From Meghimatium bilineatum (Eukaryota > Mollusca > Gastropoda > Stylommatophora > Philomycidae): DNA of 64,000 bases. Below the pieces are notes generated by a model. It was not told the DNA's origin and made no database searches. It saw nothing but the letters and a program-made list of their open reading frames with translations. Made by a program: the position numbers and the translations under genes. The stretch is taken from NCBI GenBank assembly GCA_034231615.1, contig CM067311.1, forward strand, positions 11,976,660 through 12,040,659, in the 5' to 3' direction. Positions 34,061-45,345 of this stretch are shown in pieces. How positions within the stretch are numbered: position 1 is the stretch's first letter; every line of letters starts with the position of its first letter.

Positions 34061-34210
34061 GTGGGTTTTTGAAATTAATAAAATTAACAATTTTAAACTC
34101 AGCTAAGCTCTTTGTCCCAGTCAGTTGTTGGATCTGGGTTCTTGAAGTTAATAAAAAAATTAACAATTTTAAACTTAACTAAACTCTTTGTTCCAGTAAT
34201 TTTTTGGATC
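33990..34210 (+). repeat. 85-90-bp triplication inside LINE L4
   Basis: Three diverged copies of ACAATTTTAAACTCAGCTAA plus the following CAGTTGTTGGATCTGGGTTC region. The first copy is LINE coding sequence (TILNSTKLSAHVSSW), so the array grew from the LINE interior. Confidence 0.8.
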
Positions 34211-34292
34211 GGGGATATTGAAATTTTGTCCAGAAAGAATGCATTTTCTGTCTTCTTCTTTGGTCCATCCTATTTAATTTATTCTCGTAATA

Positions 34293-34715
34293 TTCTTCTT
34301 CTTCTTCTTTCGTTCACTTGAAACATGTCTAAATCTGTAATTCTGTCACCTGAATAAAACTCACTGTCTTTTGTAGTTCATACAGTGTCCCATAGAGCTT
34401 TGATTCCAGTGTTGTTTCTTCTGGCCAATATGTCTGCCTCAGCGTTTCATGCTCAGAACACTCTTGAAGTATATGTTTGGCACTCTGTACTACCTGTCCA
34501 CATGTACACATGGCCGTGCTACCAACCTTGAACTTTGTGTACATGTGACTGCGGAGTCGGCTGTGTCCTGTTCTGAGACGTAGAATTATAACTTGTTCTG
34601 ATCTGTTCATAATATGATAGTCATCTTGTGTTGGTGTTTGTGGCTTCCTTATTGACTTGATCATCTGTTTTTTTTCTCGTAATATAAATAATGTTTCTGC
34701 CAACATCCTCATAAT
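34293..34715 (-). pseudogene. RNase H-bearing LINE 3' end, family R-c
   Basis: A 127-residue minus-strand frame: KPQTPTQDDYHIMNRSEQVI, ILRLRTGHSRLRSHMYTKFK, VGSTAMCTCGQVVQSAKHIL, QECSEHETLRQTYW, ending VTELQI and a stop. (GAA)n tail after AAGTGAACGAAAG. Another copy lies at 56190-56403. 5' truncated but the frame is intact. Confidence 0.87.
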
Positions 34716-35059
34716 AATTTTATGTGTATACGTAACTGTCCAAATTTAGTCAATTATTAATAGAAATGCCCGATATTGTCTTCCTTCATGTGCGCACAAA
34801 ATTGAAAGTACTTTCCATTTGTTTGTGTCTGTTAATGTGTTCAGAGTTATCTGAAGCTTCATCACCCCCTGATATCCTTTGCAAGTGTCATACAGAGCTC
34901 TCCCTGAAGGGTGGGTAGAGTAGGGTAAAGGATGATCGCAAAGTTTGAGAAAACCTGTTACAGCAGCAACATTTATTCAGCAATAAGTGCAAGTACTTCC
35001 AATCTTGTTTTCGTATACTTTAACTCTGGTGTCAAATTCTCGTGTCTCATTCTATATTT

Positions 35060-35160
35060 CAGTGGTTTTCAACGTGGGTTATGTATCCCCAGAGCGTCAC
35101 AAAGGCTTAATTGTGTGGAGGGGCACAAAGAAAATTGTTTAAATGGGGTAGAACAGACTC
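35060..35160 (+). mobile_element. hAT-type MITE end, fragment
   Basis: CAGTGGTTTTCAACGTGGGT is the common hAT terminus; then ATCCCCAGAGCG. No partner end identified. A similar end on the minus strand lies at 36780-36825. Confidence 0.45.
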
Positions 35161-35334
35161 GCCCTAGGGGCAGAGGCAGGTAACTGTAGGAACGATGATG
35201 CTAATACTGATGAAATAAACCCCCTTAGTTGTGAGCAGGCAGCTCTCGATATCTCGTAGCTTTCTGACACAAGACATCCTCTGTTTAGTAATTGATACGA
35301 TACCCGCACTCGTATAAGATGTGTTGACATCTTC

Positions 35335-35960
35335 TTCTTTCGTTCAACTGGAACTTGCTTATATCTGAAATTTTGTTTCTTCTATATACTTGACTGTGTT
35401 CTGTCGCACGTGTGTTGCAGGTGCCCGAAAGGGGAGCAAAGAATTGCCACACTGTTTACCTTTCACGCATGTCGTAAAAGGCGACTAAGGAGATTATGGG
35501 ATGGAGTTGGCTGTCCCAGCCCATATAGGGTCAGTGACCAAAATCCATGCTGAAGTCGGATGTGTCAGGCCGAAAGGCGCAGATATAACAGCAATGCTGT
35601 AAACCATGACACAGCTCATTCTGTTCTCCGGACTACATCCTGCTAGTCTGCAGGAGTTTGAGAACGAACGCAGAAGAAGAAGAAGACTATGTTCTGTAAC
35701 TCGTATAGAGGTCTGTAGAGTTCGTTTTTTCCCCACTATTGTTTCTCTGGGTCAGTGTATTAGTCTAACCATTTCGCCCTCGGGCATTTCTGAAGAATAT
35801 GCTCTGCTAAGTTGCCTGTACACAGGTACATGTCTAAGTTGCCTGTACACAGGTACATGTCTAAGTTGCCTGTACACAGGTACATGTGGTCCTGTTGTCA
35901 ATATTGAATTTTGTAAATATGTGGCAGCGAAGTCGGGCTGTCTCAAAGGCATTGGTGTGT
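35335..35960 (-). pseudogene. RNase H LINE (R-c-like) split by a SINE, with a triplicated segment
   Basis: Minus strand 35960-35690 reads ARLRCHIFTKFNID, then TCTCVQAT three times, then broken VRLIH and VTEH-like pieces. It continues at 35404-35335 with the GAA tail end (GAACGAAAGAAGAAG). A SINE-A interrupts it. The 27-bp repeat (35812-35888) is a triplication of the CTCGQ-equivalent codons. Confidence 0.7.
35405..35687 (+). mobile_element. SINE-A copy inserted in a LINE
   Basis: Begins CGCACGTGTGTTGCAGGTGC and ends AACGCAGAAGAAGAAGAC. Flanked by TGTTCTGT at 35397-35404 and again just after the tail, an 8-bp duplication. This copy defines the true 5' end of SINE-A as the CGTGTGTTGC region. 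Confidence 0.85.
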
Positions 35961-35999
35961 TGGTGTGGTTAGGGGGTGTGGATGCATATTAAGCCACCC

Positions 36000-36340
36000 A
36001 ACCCTGAGTGGTATTCCAGTGCGGCAGTATCCTATGATCATTACGTTCTGGACTGTAGTCTTGTTTAAAACTTCTATGTCGCGATTCTTCTGCGAGATTT
36101 GTTGAAGCATCCGCAGTTATGGCACATCTAGCATTTACCGCCACCTAAACTCTGCCACAGAAGAACAATGGTTCAATGTCAGATGGACCGCACCTCTTTC
36201 TCAATTATGAGAATCATTTGATAAGAGATACTTAACAAATCTAGAAAAGACATGCAGTGGCATAATGATGATTTATCACCCGTGATAGGTTAGCAGCCTA
36301 TCATCCAACTTTCCTTTAGTAATAGCAAAAAAAGGTTCAA
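36000..36340. other. No gene recognised
   Basis: Nothing supported in this stretch. Confidence 0.4.
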
Positions 36341-36560
36341 AGGTTGTAGAGGATTGACTTCACTGTACTCGGTTTACCATATATACTTCGTCACTATCAA
36401 CGAAGCGACACGCCTCCCGCGTAATTCCGTAGCTTCAAGTGGTACTCCACAGGGATCTACGAAAAAATCTACCTTGTACACAAGACGACACGAGCCGTAT
36501 TTGAAGCAGTGACCTCTTGAACACAAGGCGAACAGCTTCCTTAGTCACCTCCTATGCCTA
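36340..36560 (-). mobile_element. tRNA-derived SINE, family T1
   Basis: Minus strand: GGAGGTGACTAAGGAAGCTG (A-box-like), GGTCACTGCTTCAAATACGG (worn B-box), then CTTGAAGCTACGGAATTACG and GTACAGTGAAGTCAATCCTC. Same body as 8520-8800. Confidence 0.7.
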
Positions 36561-36829
36561 GAAAGAAGACTGTGATCCACTTCTCTACAATCCGAACTAG
36601 AAGTCCTGGCCACCCGGATTGGATGACACAAGGGGTGTTTCCGCGATATATAGCACGATATATATATATATATATCGGTACACCATGAGAGGCCTCCAAG
36701 ATTTGCTAAAAACATAATCTTTCTTTTAAAATACAAGTGTTGCCACAGATTTAAAACAAAATTATTCACTGGGGAACCGGGGGAAATCAAGGTTGAGAAC
36801 CACAACTATATCACACCTGGGCTGTTATA

Positions 36830-37135
36830 ATCTGTATAATCTTAATGACATACCCCCGTAATGTGTTTGGTTACTCGTCAGTTGGGGTAACATTCACACG
36901 TACCTATGTCGCCTATATTCCATTGTCCCGCTGATAATCAACTATATGATAGTGAGTCACTCCAGGACATTGCAAATCCCGTTGCCGTGAGAAATACAAA
37001 GATTATACAACCGTGAACAATCAACATGAGACCGGTGGGTTCATTAGAAAAAAAAAAAGGCCTCGTAAAGTGATTCATGTTGACTGTTCCCGAGATTGTC
37101 ATCGACTGTCGACATAGTAAAAAATATAAACAACG
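36830..37135. other. No gene recognised
   Basis: Nothing supported apart from a poly-A tract near 37050. Confidence 0.4.
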
Positions 37136-37139
37136 TGAA

Positions 37140-37345
37140 CAAGTTGGTAGCGTGTCCTATTCATGACATAGCCATCAACCCAGCAGTTTTTGACTAGTGA
37201 TTTTCTAGGCAATATAAATACGTTCAGTAGTTTGTCATTGCTTTCTGAAGAGTCCAGATGCTCAAATGTGGTGGGGATCGATCTCGGTACATTGGTCGTC
37301 ACAGACGAGCACTGTACCACTTCGCCACAGAGCCGGACATATAAC
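37140..37345 (-). mobile_element. tRNA-derived SINE, family T3
   Basis: Minus strand: TCCGGCTCTGTGGCGAAGTG holds the A-box TGGCGAAGTGG; CCGAGATCGATCCCCACCAC the B-box. Body GACAAACTACTGAACGTATT, TTGCCTAGAAAATCACTAG and CTGCTGGGTTGATGG, as at 24455-24690. Confidence 0.82.
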
Positions 37346-37549
37346 CAAAATCACCAGTGAAAAAAAAACAAGGGAAAAAAGGCAAATGAGTAACTCCAGA
37401 AGGCAATTTTTCACTGACCCCACGGTCTTATATCGTCGATGTCAACATCCATTTAGTATTGTGTCACTAAAGCGAGGGGGGGGGGCAATACAATTATATA
37501 GAGCCTATACCTCGTTACATATTCTTTCCAAAACACTCTCCTCGCCGTG

Positions 37550-38290
37550 GATACTCAGAAGGTGTCTATATCCCGGGCAAGCAGACCTGCGTTGGTCAGA
37601 AACATGTTCATACATACCTCCATGTCACTGGTTCACCGTCGTCTTGGTCGTCCTCTTTTTCTCTCACCCGGCACTCTGCCCACCAGAATCTGCCTTTCGA
37701 TACAATCATCTTTCTCTCTCTTTCATCATCATCATCATCATCATCATGTGTCATGCCAGCTGGCGTAAGCGATCATGACTCTCCACAGCTCTGTCTCCAG
37801 TATTATGTATCAAGATCATTGTTGTTTCCCTGCCGTGCCAGGTTGTCAATCTTTCTAATATTTTCTCACGTTGTTATCATTTCTCTCTATTGCCTTAAAT
37901 CTTGCCTGTTGTGTCTATACTCTCCAAACCTGCCTGTCTCATGAAGTGGCCAAAAAAATGAATATTTCTTTTTCTTTTATTATTGATTAATCTCCGTTTC
38001 GCATTTGACTCTTTCAAAACCTCTACATTAGTTTTTCTGGCAGTCCATGGTATTCTCAGCATTCTTCTATAGAACCACATCTCTATCGCCTCTAACTTCC
38101 TACTTTCCAGTTTGTTCATTGTCCAACACTCGCCTCCTATGTTTGTATAGGGGTTACATAGCACTGCAGAACTCTCGCTTCAAGTTTCCAAAATACTCTA
38201 GCTTACTTCTTGTACTGGTAATTTCATTTAGTTTCAGTAATTTCAAAACTTCATGTGTTTATTTTACTCTGCCCGTGATTTTCGTATGAT
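37550..38290 (-). pseudogene. LINE C-terminal fragments
   Basis: 37895-38164 (-) reads MLCNPYTNIGGECWTMNKLE, SRKLEAIEMWFYRRMLRIPW and TARKTNVEVLKE, then FFGHFMRQAGLESIDTTGKI. 37720-37890 holds the remaining C-terminal part and a (GAT)n tail. 37550-37700 (-) has an RKRGRPRR piece of another LINE end. Frames are broken between pieces. Confidence 0.78.
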
Positions 38291-38299
38291 CTTCCTGTT

Positions 38300-38800
38300 G
38301 CACTTAATAATATGATAGACAGATAAAATAAAATAAAGAAATAAATTGAAACGCCCCTACAAGGGACGCTATCTGCACAACAGTTTAGCGTAACCTAAGG
38401 CTGCCACGACGAAGTCAATGACCCGATTAGATCTACTACAAGGTAACCACAAATATTCATGAACAAATCCAGTTATTTGTTGAATAACACTTCCCAACTT
38501 GTAATAAATTTCATACCTTGACCTGTTTAAATCGCGTGTGTAGTGTCTTTTTCCCCCCTGTTCTTTCGATAATCTCTATAAAGCGTGTAGCTTATCACAT
38601 TTATGTCATAATGACCATGTGACGACTATATACAAGGACACCAAAAACATCATAATAAAGGTGTATTTCTTTTAGTATTTTGTTGTTGAACAAATTCTCA
38701 CTAGAATAAGCTAGAAAACTGGGTACTTCTTCATGGCAGTTTTTCGCGAGGATATCATACAGTAACACTTATCGTGATATACCTTATTTTTATTTGAATG
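38300..38800. other. No feature recognised
   Basis: Unassigned AT-rich sequence. Confidence 0.4.
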
Positions 38801-38805
38801 TCGAC

Positions 38806-39013
38806 GCGACTAAGGAGGTTATGGAATGGAGTTGGCTGTCCCAGCCCATATAGGGTCAGTGATCCAAAGCCATGCTGAAGTCGGATGTGTCAGGCCGAAA
38901 GGCGCAGATATCGCAGCAATGCTGTAAACCATGACACAGCGCATTCCGTTCTCTGGACTACATCCTGATAATTTGCAGGAGTTTGAGAACGAACGCAGAA
39001 GAAGAAGAAGAAG
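38806..39013 (+). mobile_element. SINE-A copy, 5' truncated
   Basis: Begins at GCGACTAAGGAGGTTATGGA, very close to consensus, and ends GAACGCAGAAGAAGAAGAAG. The low divergence suggests a recent insertion. Confidence 0.87.
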
Positions 39014-39224
39014 TCATAAGGAGTGACTCCGTGTGAGATCATCACACCAGTCGCGAGGAGTGACACCGTGTGAATTCATCATCCGTGACTATTCTGTAGG
39101 ACCTGGCACATGTTGTATGTGAAATCACCATAATTTATGGTTACAAATGATTGTGTCGTTTTACAAGTCCATTTCATTTCCGTATATACATCGAGATTTT
39201 CTTTGTAAATACACCCACTGTTCA

Positions 39225-39960
39225 ATTTGTTTGTCGGTCATCTGAAGTATTCTCCCAAGGATGTTGTCTTCCCAATGAACTCTTTGAACCCTTCTCTGTC
39301 TTGGGCCATGCGGCTTGCAATTTCCAACGACGTATTCATGCTATCTTTAATTTCGTCAGTCCATCGTCTTCTTGGTCTGCCCTTTCTTCTCCACTCAGGA
39401 GTTCTGTCGTCCATTATTTGTCTTTCTAAAGAGGTGTGTCTCTTTATATGACCAAACAGATGTAGTTTTCCTTTTTGCTATTGTGTTTATTAACGAACAC
39501 TCTTGAATCTTCAATGTGTTTATATCTGAGTTTCTGTTTTTTCTTCCTTCCATGATATTCTAAGTATCTTTCTATAGCATTTTATCTCAAAGACGTTGAA
39601 CTTCTGCCGCTGTTTTACTTAGGGTCCATGTTTCACAGCCGTATGTTGCAACCGGAAAAATAAGTTCTTAGCATTAGTAGTTTCATTTCTATTTTGTTGT
39701 TTTTCAATTGTGTTATTTTACAGTATGTCATTGCCAATCTCTTCCTTATCTCTGCCATGCAGTCTCCTGCACCCTTGATGGTTGTTCCTAAGTATTCGAA
39801 TTTATCGACACACCCTATCTCGGAATTGTATGTTATGTTGTTTTATCTCTTGAGATCTGTTTCTTTATTTTTGGTGCTGATTTTATATTCAATATTTACA
39901 TTTAGAATACTGCTATTGATTTCTGAAAAATCCGGATTCTTAATTGCCTGCGACTGAAAT
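39225..39960 (-). pseudogene. LINE reverse transcriptase C-terminal fragment
   Basis: Minus strand from FEYLGTTIKGAGDCMAEIRK near 39800 through broken middle pieces to LHLFGHIKRHTSLERQIMDD, RTPEWRRKGRPRRRWTDEIK and DSMNTSLEIASRMAQDREGF, then KEFIGKTTSLGEYF. Several frameshifts. Similar C-terminus to the LINE at 29852-30141. Confidence 0.8.
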
Positions 39961-40044
39961 CTAAATAGATACAATGCAGGTTCAAGATGCAGTAACTAAC
40001 AGCCAGTCTTTATAAGACATAGTCAAGTACAAGTGAAAAAAGTT

Positions 40045-40135
40045 CGTAACATACCTTATTTGTGACGTAATATAACCATATTAGTGACGTAACATACCAT
40101 ATTTGTGACGTAACATGCCCTATTTAAGACGTAAT
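40045..40135 (+). repeat. Short array with TGACGTAA core
   Basis: Four imperfect units of ACATACCATATTTGTGACGT plus A. TGACGTAA is a CREB/ATF-type half palindrome. Probably just a minisatellite. Confidence 0.7.
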
Positions 40136-40240
40136 GATCAACTCAAAATATATTTGCTATAGTGATTTTCACGCAAGAAAATAAGTGCAGTAGGTTGCCA
40201 TTGCTTTGTAAACTACACGATGTACTTAATGTGGTGTTTT
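40135..40240 (-). mobile_element. SINE T3 body fragment
   Basis: TAGTGATTTTCACGCAAGAA, then GTGCAGTAGGTTGCCATTGC and TGTGGTG, match the body of SINE T3. The tRNA-like head is mostly missing. Confidence 0.6.
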
Positions 40241-40374
40241 TTTTTTAATACAGTATTCGCCTCGGTGTGTGGCAGTCCAGGAGGAACTTGTCCCCTCCCA
40301 AATTACCATTTGATTTTTCTGCCTCGCACATAACTATATATTGTCGACTTTGAAACCACTGGTCTACGCTACGG

Positions 40375-40900
40375 GCATGAAACAGTACTGCAGTGGATCC
40401 CAGGTCACTGTGGCATACCTGGAAATGAAAAAGCTGATCTCCTGGCAAGGAAAGGGGGATCACTAGAACAAATAGAAAATGATAATACGTACTAGGAAAG
40501 TAAGACCATGTTAAAGGCAGAATACAAGAAGAAGTGGAAGCAAATGCACCCAACTGCAGAACCAAATGACCCCTACCACCAAATGTCACGCAAGGAAAAA
40601 ACCATCATTTTCAGACTACGAACTGGTCACAACAGACTGAGAAGTCACATGTTCCGAAAGCTGAAGATTGGTGAGACAGACCTGTGCAACTGTGGATTGA
40701 GCCCAGAGACTGCAGAACACATTATTCATGCCTGTCAACTCTACCAAGAAGAGAGGGAGAAAATATGGCCTACTGAGACGGCACTACTTCCAGACTTGAG
40801 GGGTTCCATGGATGACCTGAAGCGAATCACACAATTCATTGAAGCTATTGGTGCTGTAACCTGATATCTGACTGAAGAACGATGAAGAAGAAGAAGAAGC
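40375..40900 (+). pseudogene. RNase H-bearing LINE 3' end, family R-a (best copy)
   Basis: 40382-40500 reads ETVLQWIPGHCGIPGNEKAD then LLARKGGSLEQIE, the last RNase H motif (HCGIPGNEKAD). There is a stop just before KTMLKAEYKKKWKQMHPTAE. Then RKEKTIIFRLRTGHNRLRSH, MFRKLKIGETDLCNCGLSPE, TAEHIIHACQLYQEEREKIW and FIEAIGAVT, stop. 3' UTR CTGATATCTGACTGAAGAAC and a GAA tail. RNase H suggests an I/Jockey/CR1-like lineage. Confidence 0.9.
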
Positions 40901-40909
40901 TACGGGCAT

Positions 40910-42230
40910 GACATTGACTGATGGCACAACATTGGCTGTATGTAATACACATATGCATTCATAATTTCTTGTTCGTGGTTTCATTACAAAGGGATATACC
41001 GGGAGAGAAATTTTTGAAACTCTTTTCATCATTGATAAAATCTGAAATCTTGTTTGTCTTCATTCTCATAACTTTTCATCAGATTATGTACACTTTCTTC
41101 TTCCTGAATTCTAAGCTCGAGAACTGGTTATAGAAGTAAAATGACAGCTTTTATGAAGTGTGTTATTCGATAACACGTTCGGATGACGCAGAGCTGATAC
41201 GCAAGAAAGATAACAATAGACTGGTTACAGACACTTGTGTTCTAAAGAATTTCGTGGAGCTAACTAGAGAGATAAGGAACTGGCTCATTCATACACTAGC
41301 TTCTGAAGGTATTCTCAAGTATTTATACCCTTCATGAGCACGACCAGATCATCTATTGCCATCTGCTCAAACAAAGGTCTATGATGTCAGATCTCATGAT
41401 CATCTTGTCCAAATTTCTCTTGTCGGTGTCTAGTAACGTCTAGGTGTCATATTCCCCTATTCTTTGTTGTGCAGCGGTCCTGTAAACCTTGCAGAGAATA
41501 CAGATTCCAGACATTTTAAAAGCTCAAAATAGATTTCTGCAGATCTAAAGATAGTTGAAATTGCTGATATATTTTAAATTTTCACATTGTGCCAGACATT
41601 GTACGTTTAATGTTCTACATTGCTGGCAAGCAGACATTCAAAGTTCCAGGTTATGTTCATCAAACATATTTCAAATCTCTGTCAACGTTGTTGGAACATT
41701 TCCTTCACGAGAATGCTATTTCTAAAACATGCAACTAGTTAGTTCCTAAGCGAAATTTTGGATCTTTGTTGGAAAATGTTTGGCATCTGGGTTATTTGCT
41801 ATGAGCAATGTTATCCATATACAACTTTCTGATCGGATAAGAGTGATACGTGTTGTTCGTCCATCACAAGTGATAATGCCCATTTGTTACATCCACTTTT
41901 AAAATTCAGTTAGGACTCTGCCCTTGATTATGAATTCGTAGATGACGAATGAGTCCTATTCTGACCGCAAATATCCTTTAACAGCTCGGGCATGAGATTA
42001 TTGTAGGTGGTTTATGATCTACCTGTAATTTTCTAGGTACTCTCCACTGTAGAGTTGTGTCTTTTTTTGTTGTCTGTATAGCGCCAAGTAGCTCTATTTT
42101 GTGTAACTCCTTCCCATGTATCGAGATATGTTTCAAAGTCTTGCAGTGAGTAATGTGTCATATAGTGCTTCTTTTGACCACCTTGAGATCGTATACCCTT
42201 CTGTAACTCACCATAGAGTATCTTTGACAG
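40910..42230. other. No gene recognised
   Basis: No tandem array and no motif-bearing frame. 41855-41880 shares TTCGTCCATCACA with the complement of 61272-61290, a possible worn dispersed repeat. Confidence 0.4.
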
Positions 42231-42236
42231 ATAGCA

Positions 42237-42332
42237 TGCGCTATCTCCAATGTGTTATCTCCAATGTGATATCTCCAATGTGCTATCTGCAATGTGTTAT
42301 CTCCAATGTTGCGACACTGATGAGTTATGGGT

Positions 42333-42370
<38 letters not shown>

Positions 42371-42392
42371 TACTACTACTACTATAGTTAAT
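42237..42392 (+). repeat. 14-15-bp array and (ATT)n(ACT)n microsatellite
   Basis: Five units of ATCTCCAATGTGTT at 42240-42310, then (TTA)n at 42336-42370 passing to (CTA)n at 42371-42386. Confidence 0.9.
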
Positions 42393-42559
42393 ATCTGTTA
42401 AATTATTATTGGACTGACGTTATGTGCACTAATTTTGACACTTTCATTCAGCGCCTATGTCTTAGAAAGGGGTCCAAAGGCTACGTTGGTCCTGCGTGTA
42501 TTGTCGCACTCTGCCCAATGTATCTGCTTTCTTTTAAGAAAACTATCTCAAGCACTGCA

Positions 42560-42910
42560 GAATCGATCCTATCTCCCGTGAGACTGCAGCCCTTGATCGC
42601 TCAGCTTGGTACACCCAGATCACTGCCGGCATCTCTAAATTTGAAAAAGAAAGAACATTGCGATCACATTACAAGCGACGAAATCGGAAGGACAAATCCG
42701 AAAACTCTCCTACTCCGAACCCTCTACACTCCTGCACGCACTGCAGTAAAACTTTACTGGCACGAATCGGACTCATCGAACATCTACGAACTAACAAACC
42801 AAATTAGACCATCACAAATGTTTTATTGTTCTTCTACTTGTTCATCACATTTATAGTTTTTCGTGCTATGCTCATCTGTGCTTGAAAAGGAGGAACACCA
42901 TCTGCTTTCC
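42560..42910 (+). pseudogene. LINE C-terminus with C2H2-type motif, family Z
   Basis: Reads DRSAWYTQITAGISKFEKER, TLRSHYKRRNRKDKSEN, then CTHCSKTLLARIGLIEHLRT, a CxxC...H zinc-finger-like end, and a stop. The 3' UTR (TAGTTTTTCGTGCTATGCTC) also occurs at 63705-63760 with a (CAT)n tail. Related in style to 60530-61040. Confidence 0.7.
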
Positions 42911-43189
42911 TAATAAGACGCAATAAGTGACGTAAATCCTGCTCCGTGCATTGTTGTTTAGTCTACGGTTAAGTGAGACTTGGGCGCGATCTCTGAACCG
43001 TGCCCAAATGCACTGATCGCCACAAACCCGTTGAATCCAATCGGTGCGGTTAGTGCAGTATCAACCACAACTATCACACAGCCTGTCAACGCTGACACTG
43101 ACGCCTGGCGCCAATGTCTTGTCAAACCAGGAAGTCAGTTGGTTCATGAATTTGTTTTAGGTCAAAATTACTTTTCGAAATGTATGTCA

Positions 43190-43538
43190 AATTATATTAC
43201 AAATCAAACGGAGTGGGCCTGAAACAAACTAAAATTGTATTACAAATCAATGAGAGTGGGTCTCAAACAAACTAAAATTGTATTACAAATCAATGAGAGT
43301 GGGTCTCAAACAAACTAAAATTGTATTACAAATCAATGAGAGTGGGTCTCAAACAAACTAAAATTGTATTACAAATCAATGAGAGTGGGTCTCAAACAAA
43401 CTAAAATTGTATTACAAATCAATGAGAGTGGGTCTCAAACAAACTAACATTGTATTACAAATCAATGAGAGTGGGTCTCAAACAAACTAAAATTGTATTA
43501 CAAATCAATGAGAGTGGGTCTCAAACAAACTAATATTA
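43190..43538 (+). repeat. 43-bp tandem array
   Basis: Eight units of ACAAATCAATGAGAGTGGGT, CTCAAACAAACTAAAATTGT and ATT, nearly identical, which suggests recent expansion. Confidence 0.96.
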
Positions 43539-43671
43539 CGCATCTGTGATTTCATTGCTTGTACGTTGTCTACCGCGCAATCAGTTTAGATCGTCAGTTT
43601 AGATAGAGTGGAAATAGAGATATTTATTTGACTTAGAGATATTAATAGAGATATTAATAAATCTCGCATAT

Positions 43672-44290
43672 TTATTCTATCTCACATATCTATTCTATCT
43701 CTCATATCTATTCTATCTTGCATATCTATTCTACCTCTCATATCTATTCTACCTCTCATATCTATTCTACCTCTCATATCTATTCTACCTCTCATATCTA
43801 TTCTACCTCTCATATCTATTCTACCTCTCATATCTATTCTACCTCTCATATCTATTCTATCTCTCATATCTATTCTACCTCTCATATCTGCTCCATCTCA
43901 CATATCTATTCTATCTCACATATCTATTCTATCTCACATATCTATTCTATCTCACATATCTATTCTATCTTGCATATCTATTCTACCTCTCATATCTATT
44001 CTACCTCTCATATCTATTCTACCTCTCATATCTATTCTACCTCTCATATCTATTCTATCTCACATATCTATTCTACCTCTCATATCTATTCTACCTCTCA
44101 TATCTATTCCATCTCACATATCTATTCTATCTCACATATCTATTCTATCTCACATATCTATTCTATATCACATATCTATTCTATCTCACATATCTATTCT
44201 ATCTTTCATATCTATTCTATCTCACATATCTATTCTACCTCTCATATCTATTCTACCTCTCATATCTATTCTATCTCACATAACTATATT
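43672..44290 (+). repeat. 18-bp tandem array
   Basis: About 34 copies of CATATCTATTCTACCTCT with ATCTCA and ACCTCT end variants in blocks. Period divisible by three; frames are artefacts. Confidence 0.97.
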
Positions 44291-44299
44291 CTCACATAG

Positions 44300-45030
44300 A
44301 CCCACCACTTAAATTATTCTACCACTGACACTCCGAGTCTATTGTCTTCCTGCTATTGTCCTTCTGATTACGGTTGCATGTCTTTATTATGACAATATCT
44401 ATTATTCTGCGCCCACTCTTCGACAAAGACATATAGTTCTATCAATAGTTTTACTACAATATTCAAATATTGTTCATCTGTTGTCAGTCATGCATCGACA
44501 CGAAATCCCTTTTAGCAATGTTGACAAAATGCAATCTTATATTTCCGCGTATTTATTCTGGCGTACTGTAGTGACCTTAAGTCTGTTTACCAGATTAAGA
44601 AGGTTTGGCGTGCGCTAACAATCTTTAGTGAAGATCGGTTTTTTTCTCCACTACAAAAGTATATTAACAGAACAGAACTTGGGTAGTCGAAAGGACCACC
44701 CGGTAAGAGGAAAAGTGTGTGATCCAAGGAAGAATTCTTCTTGGTGAACAGAACGCAGACAAAATATAAATGAGTGTAATTTTTGTTTGAAAGATAATGT
44801 TCTTGTTCTTCTTCTTGCCTTGTGTTCGTTTACAAAGTCCTGCAGGATGTACACTGTATACTTCTGAAAGTTTGAGTACAGTGTACATGTCTAAGGAGGG
44901 GGGGGGGGGGCTGGCGAGATAGTTTTTCCCTTCTTGTTATATCTTTCTATTTATATTTTTGTATGTCATTTGTTTATCGTCTATAACATAATATTTGCGA
45001 TGCACGTTTTTGAATATTTTAATTGATAGA
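44300..45030. other. No gene; SINE-A tail fragment
   Basis: 44801-44860 (TTCTTCTTCTTGCCTTGTGT, then CCTGCAGGATGTACAC) is a piece of a minus-strand SINE-A 3' end. A poly-G run lies at 44897-44910. Otherwise unassigned. Confidence 0.5.
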
Positions 45031-45039
45031 TTACTTAAT

Positions 45040-45345
45040 GAGGAGCGCGGTAGCCTAGTGGATAGTGAGCTCGCTTTCTATCATCTGGTTACAGCGTGCC
45101 AGGTTCGAAACCACGTCCGGACATTAAAAAAATCAATCTGGGTTGTGATTTCTCACGTGACACGACCACTCCTCCAGTCGACTCAGCTGTAAATGAGTAC
45201 CTGACGCATGAGTTAGGGAAGGTAAAAAACAGCAAGGAAGGGAACTGGCCACCCCACTTAATATTTGCTGCGGCTTAGTACATGAAGAGTTATCTTCATC
45301 CCCGACGGCACATGCCATGGGACCTACCTTTAATTGATAGATATA
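45040..45345 (+). mobile_element. tRNA-derived SINE, family T5, well preserved
   Basis: GAGCGCGGTAGCCTAGTGGA holds the A-box TAGCCTAGTGG; GTGCCAGGTTCGAAACCACG the B-box GGTTCGAAACC. Body has CTGACGCATGAGTTAGGG, and the end is CGACGGCACATGCCATGGGA. About 300 bp. Clear pol III promoter spacing (about 45 bases). Confidence 0.88.

Noticed and set aside
37266-37778. 170-residue plus-strand frame
   Set aside because: It crosses a minus-strand tRNA-SINE, a LINE end and a CAT repeat. It is a chance frame.
42422-42856. 144-residue plus-strand frame as a host gene
   Set aside because: The LINE family Z protein lies in another frame across the same DNA; this frame has no motif.
43672-44299. 193-residue frame of HIYSTS repeats
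   Set aside because: 18-bp array artefact.
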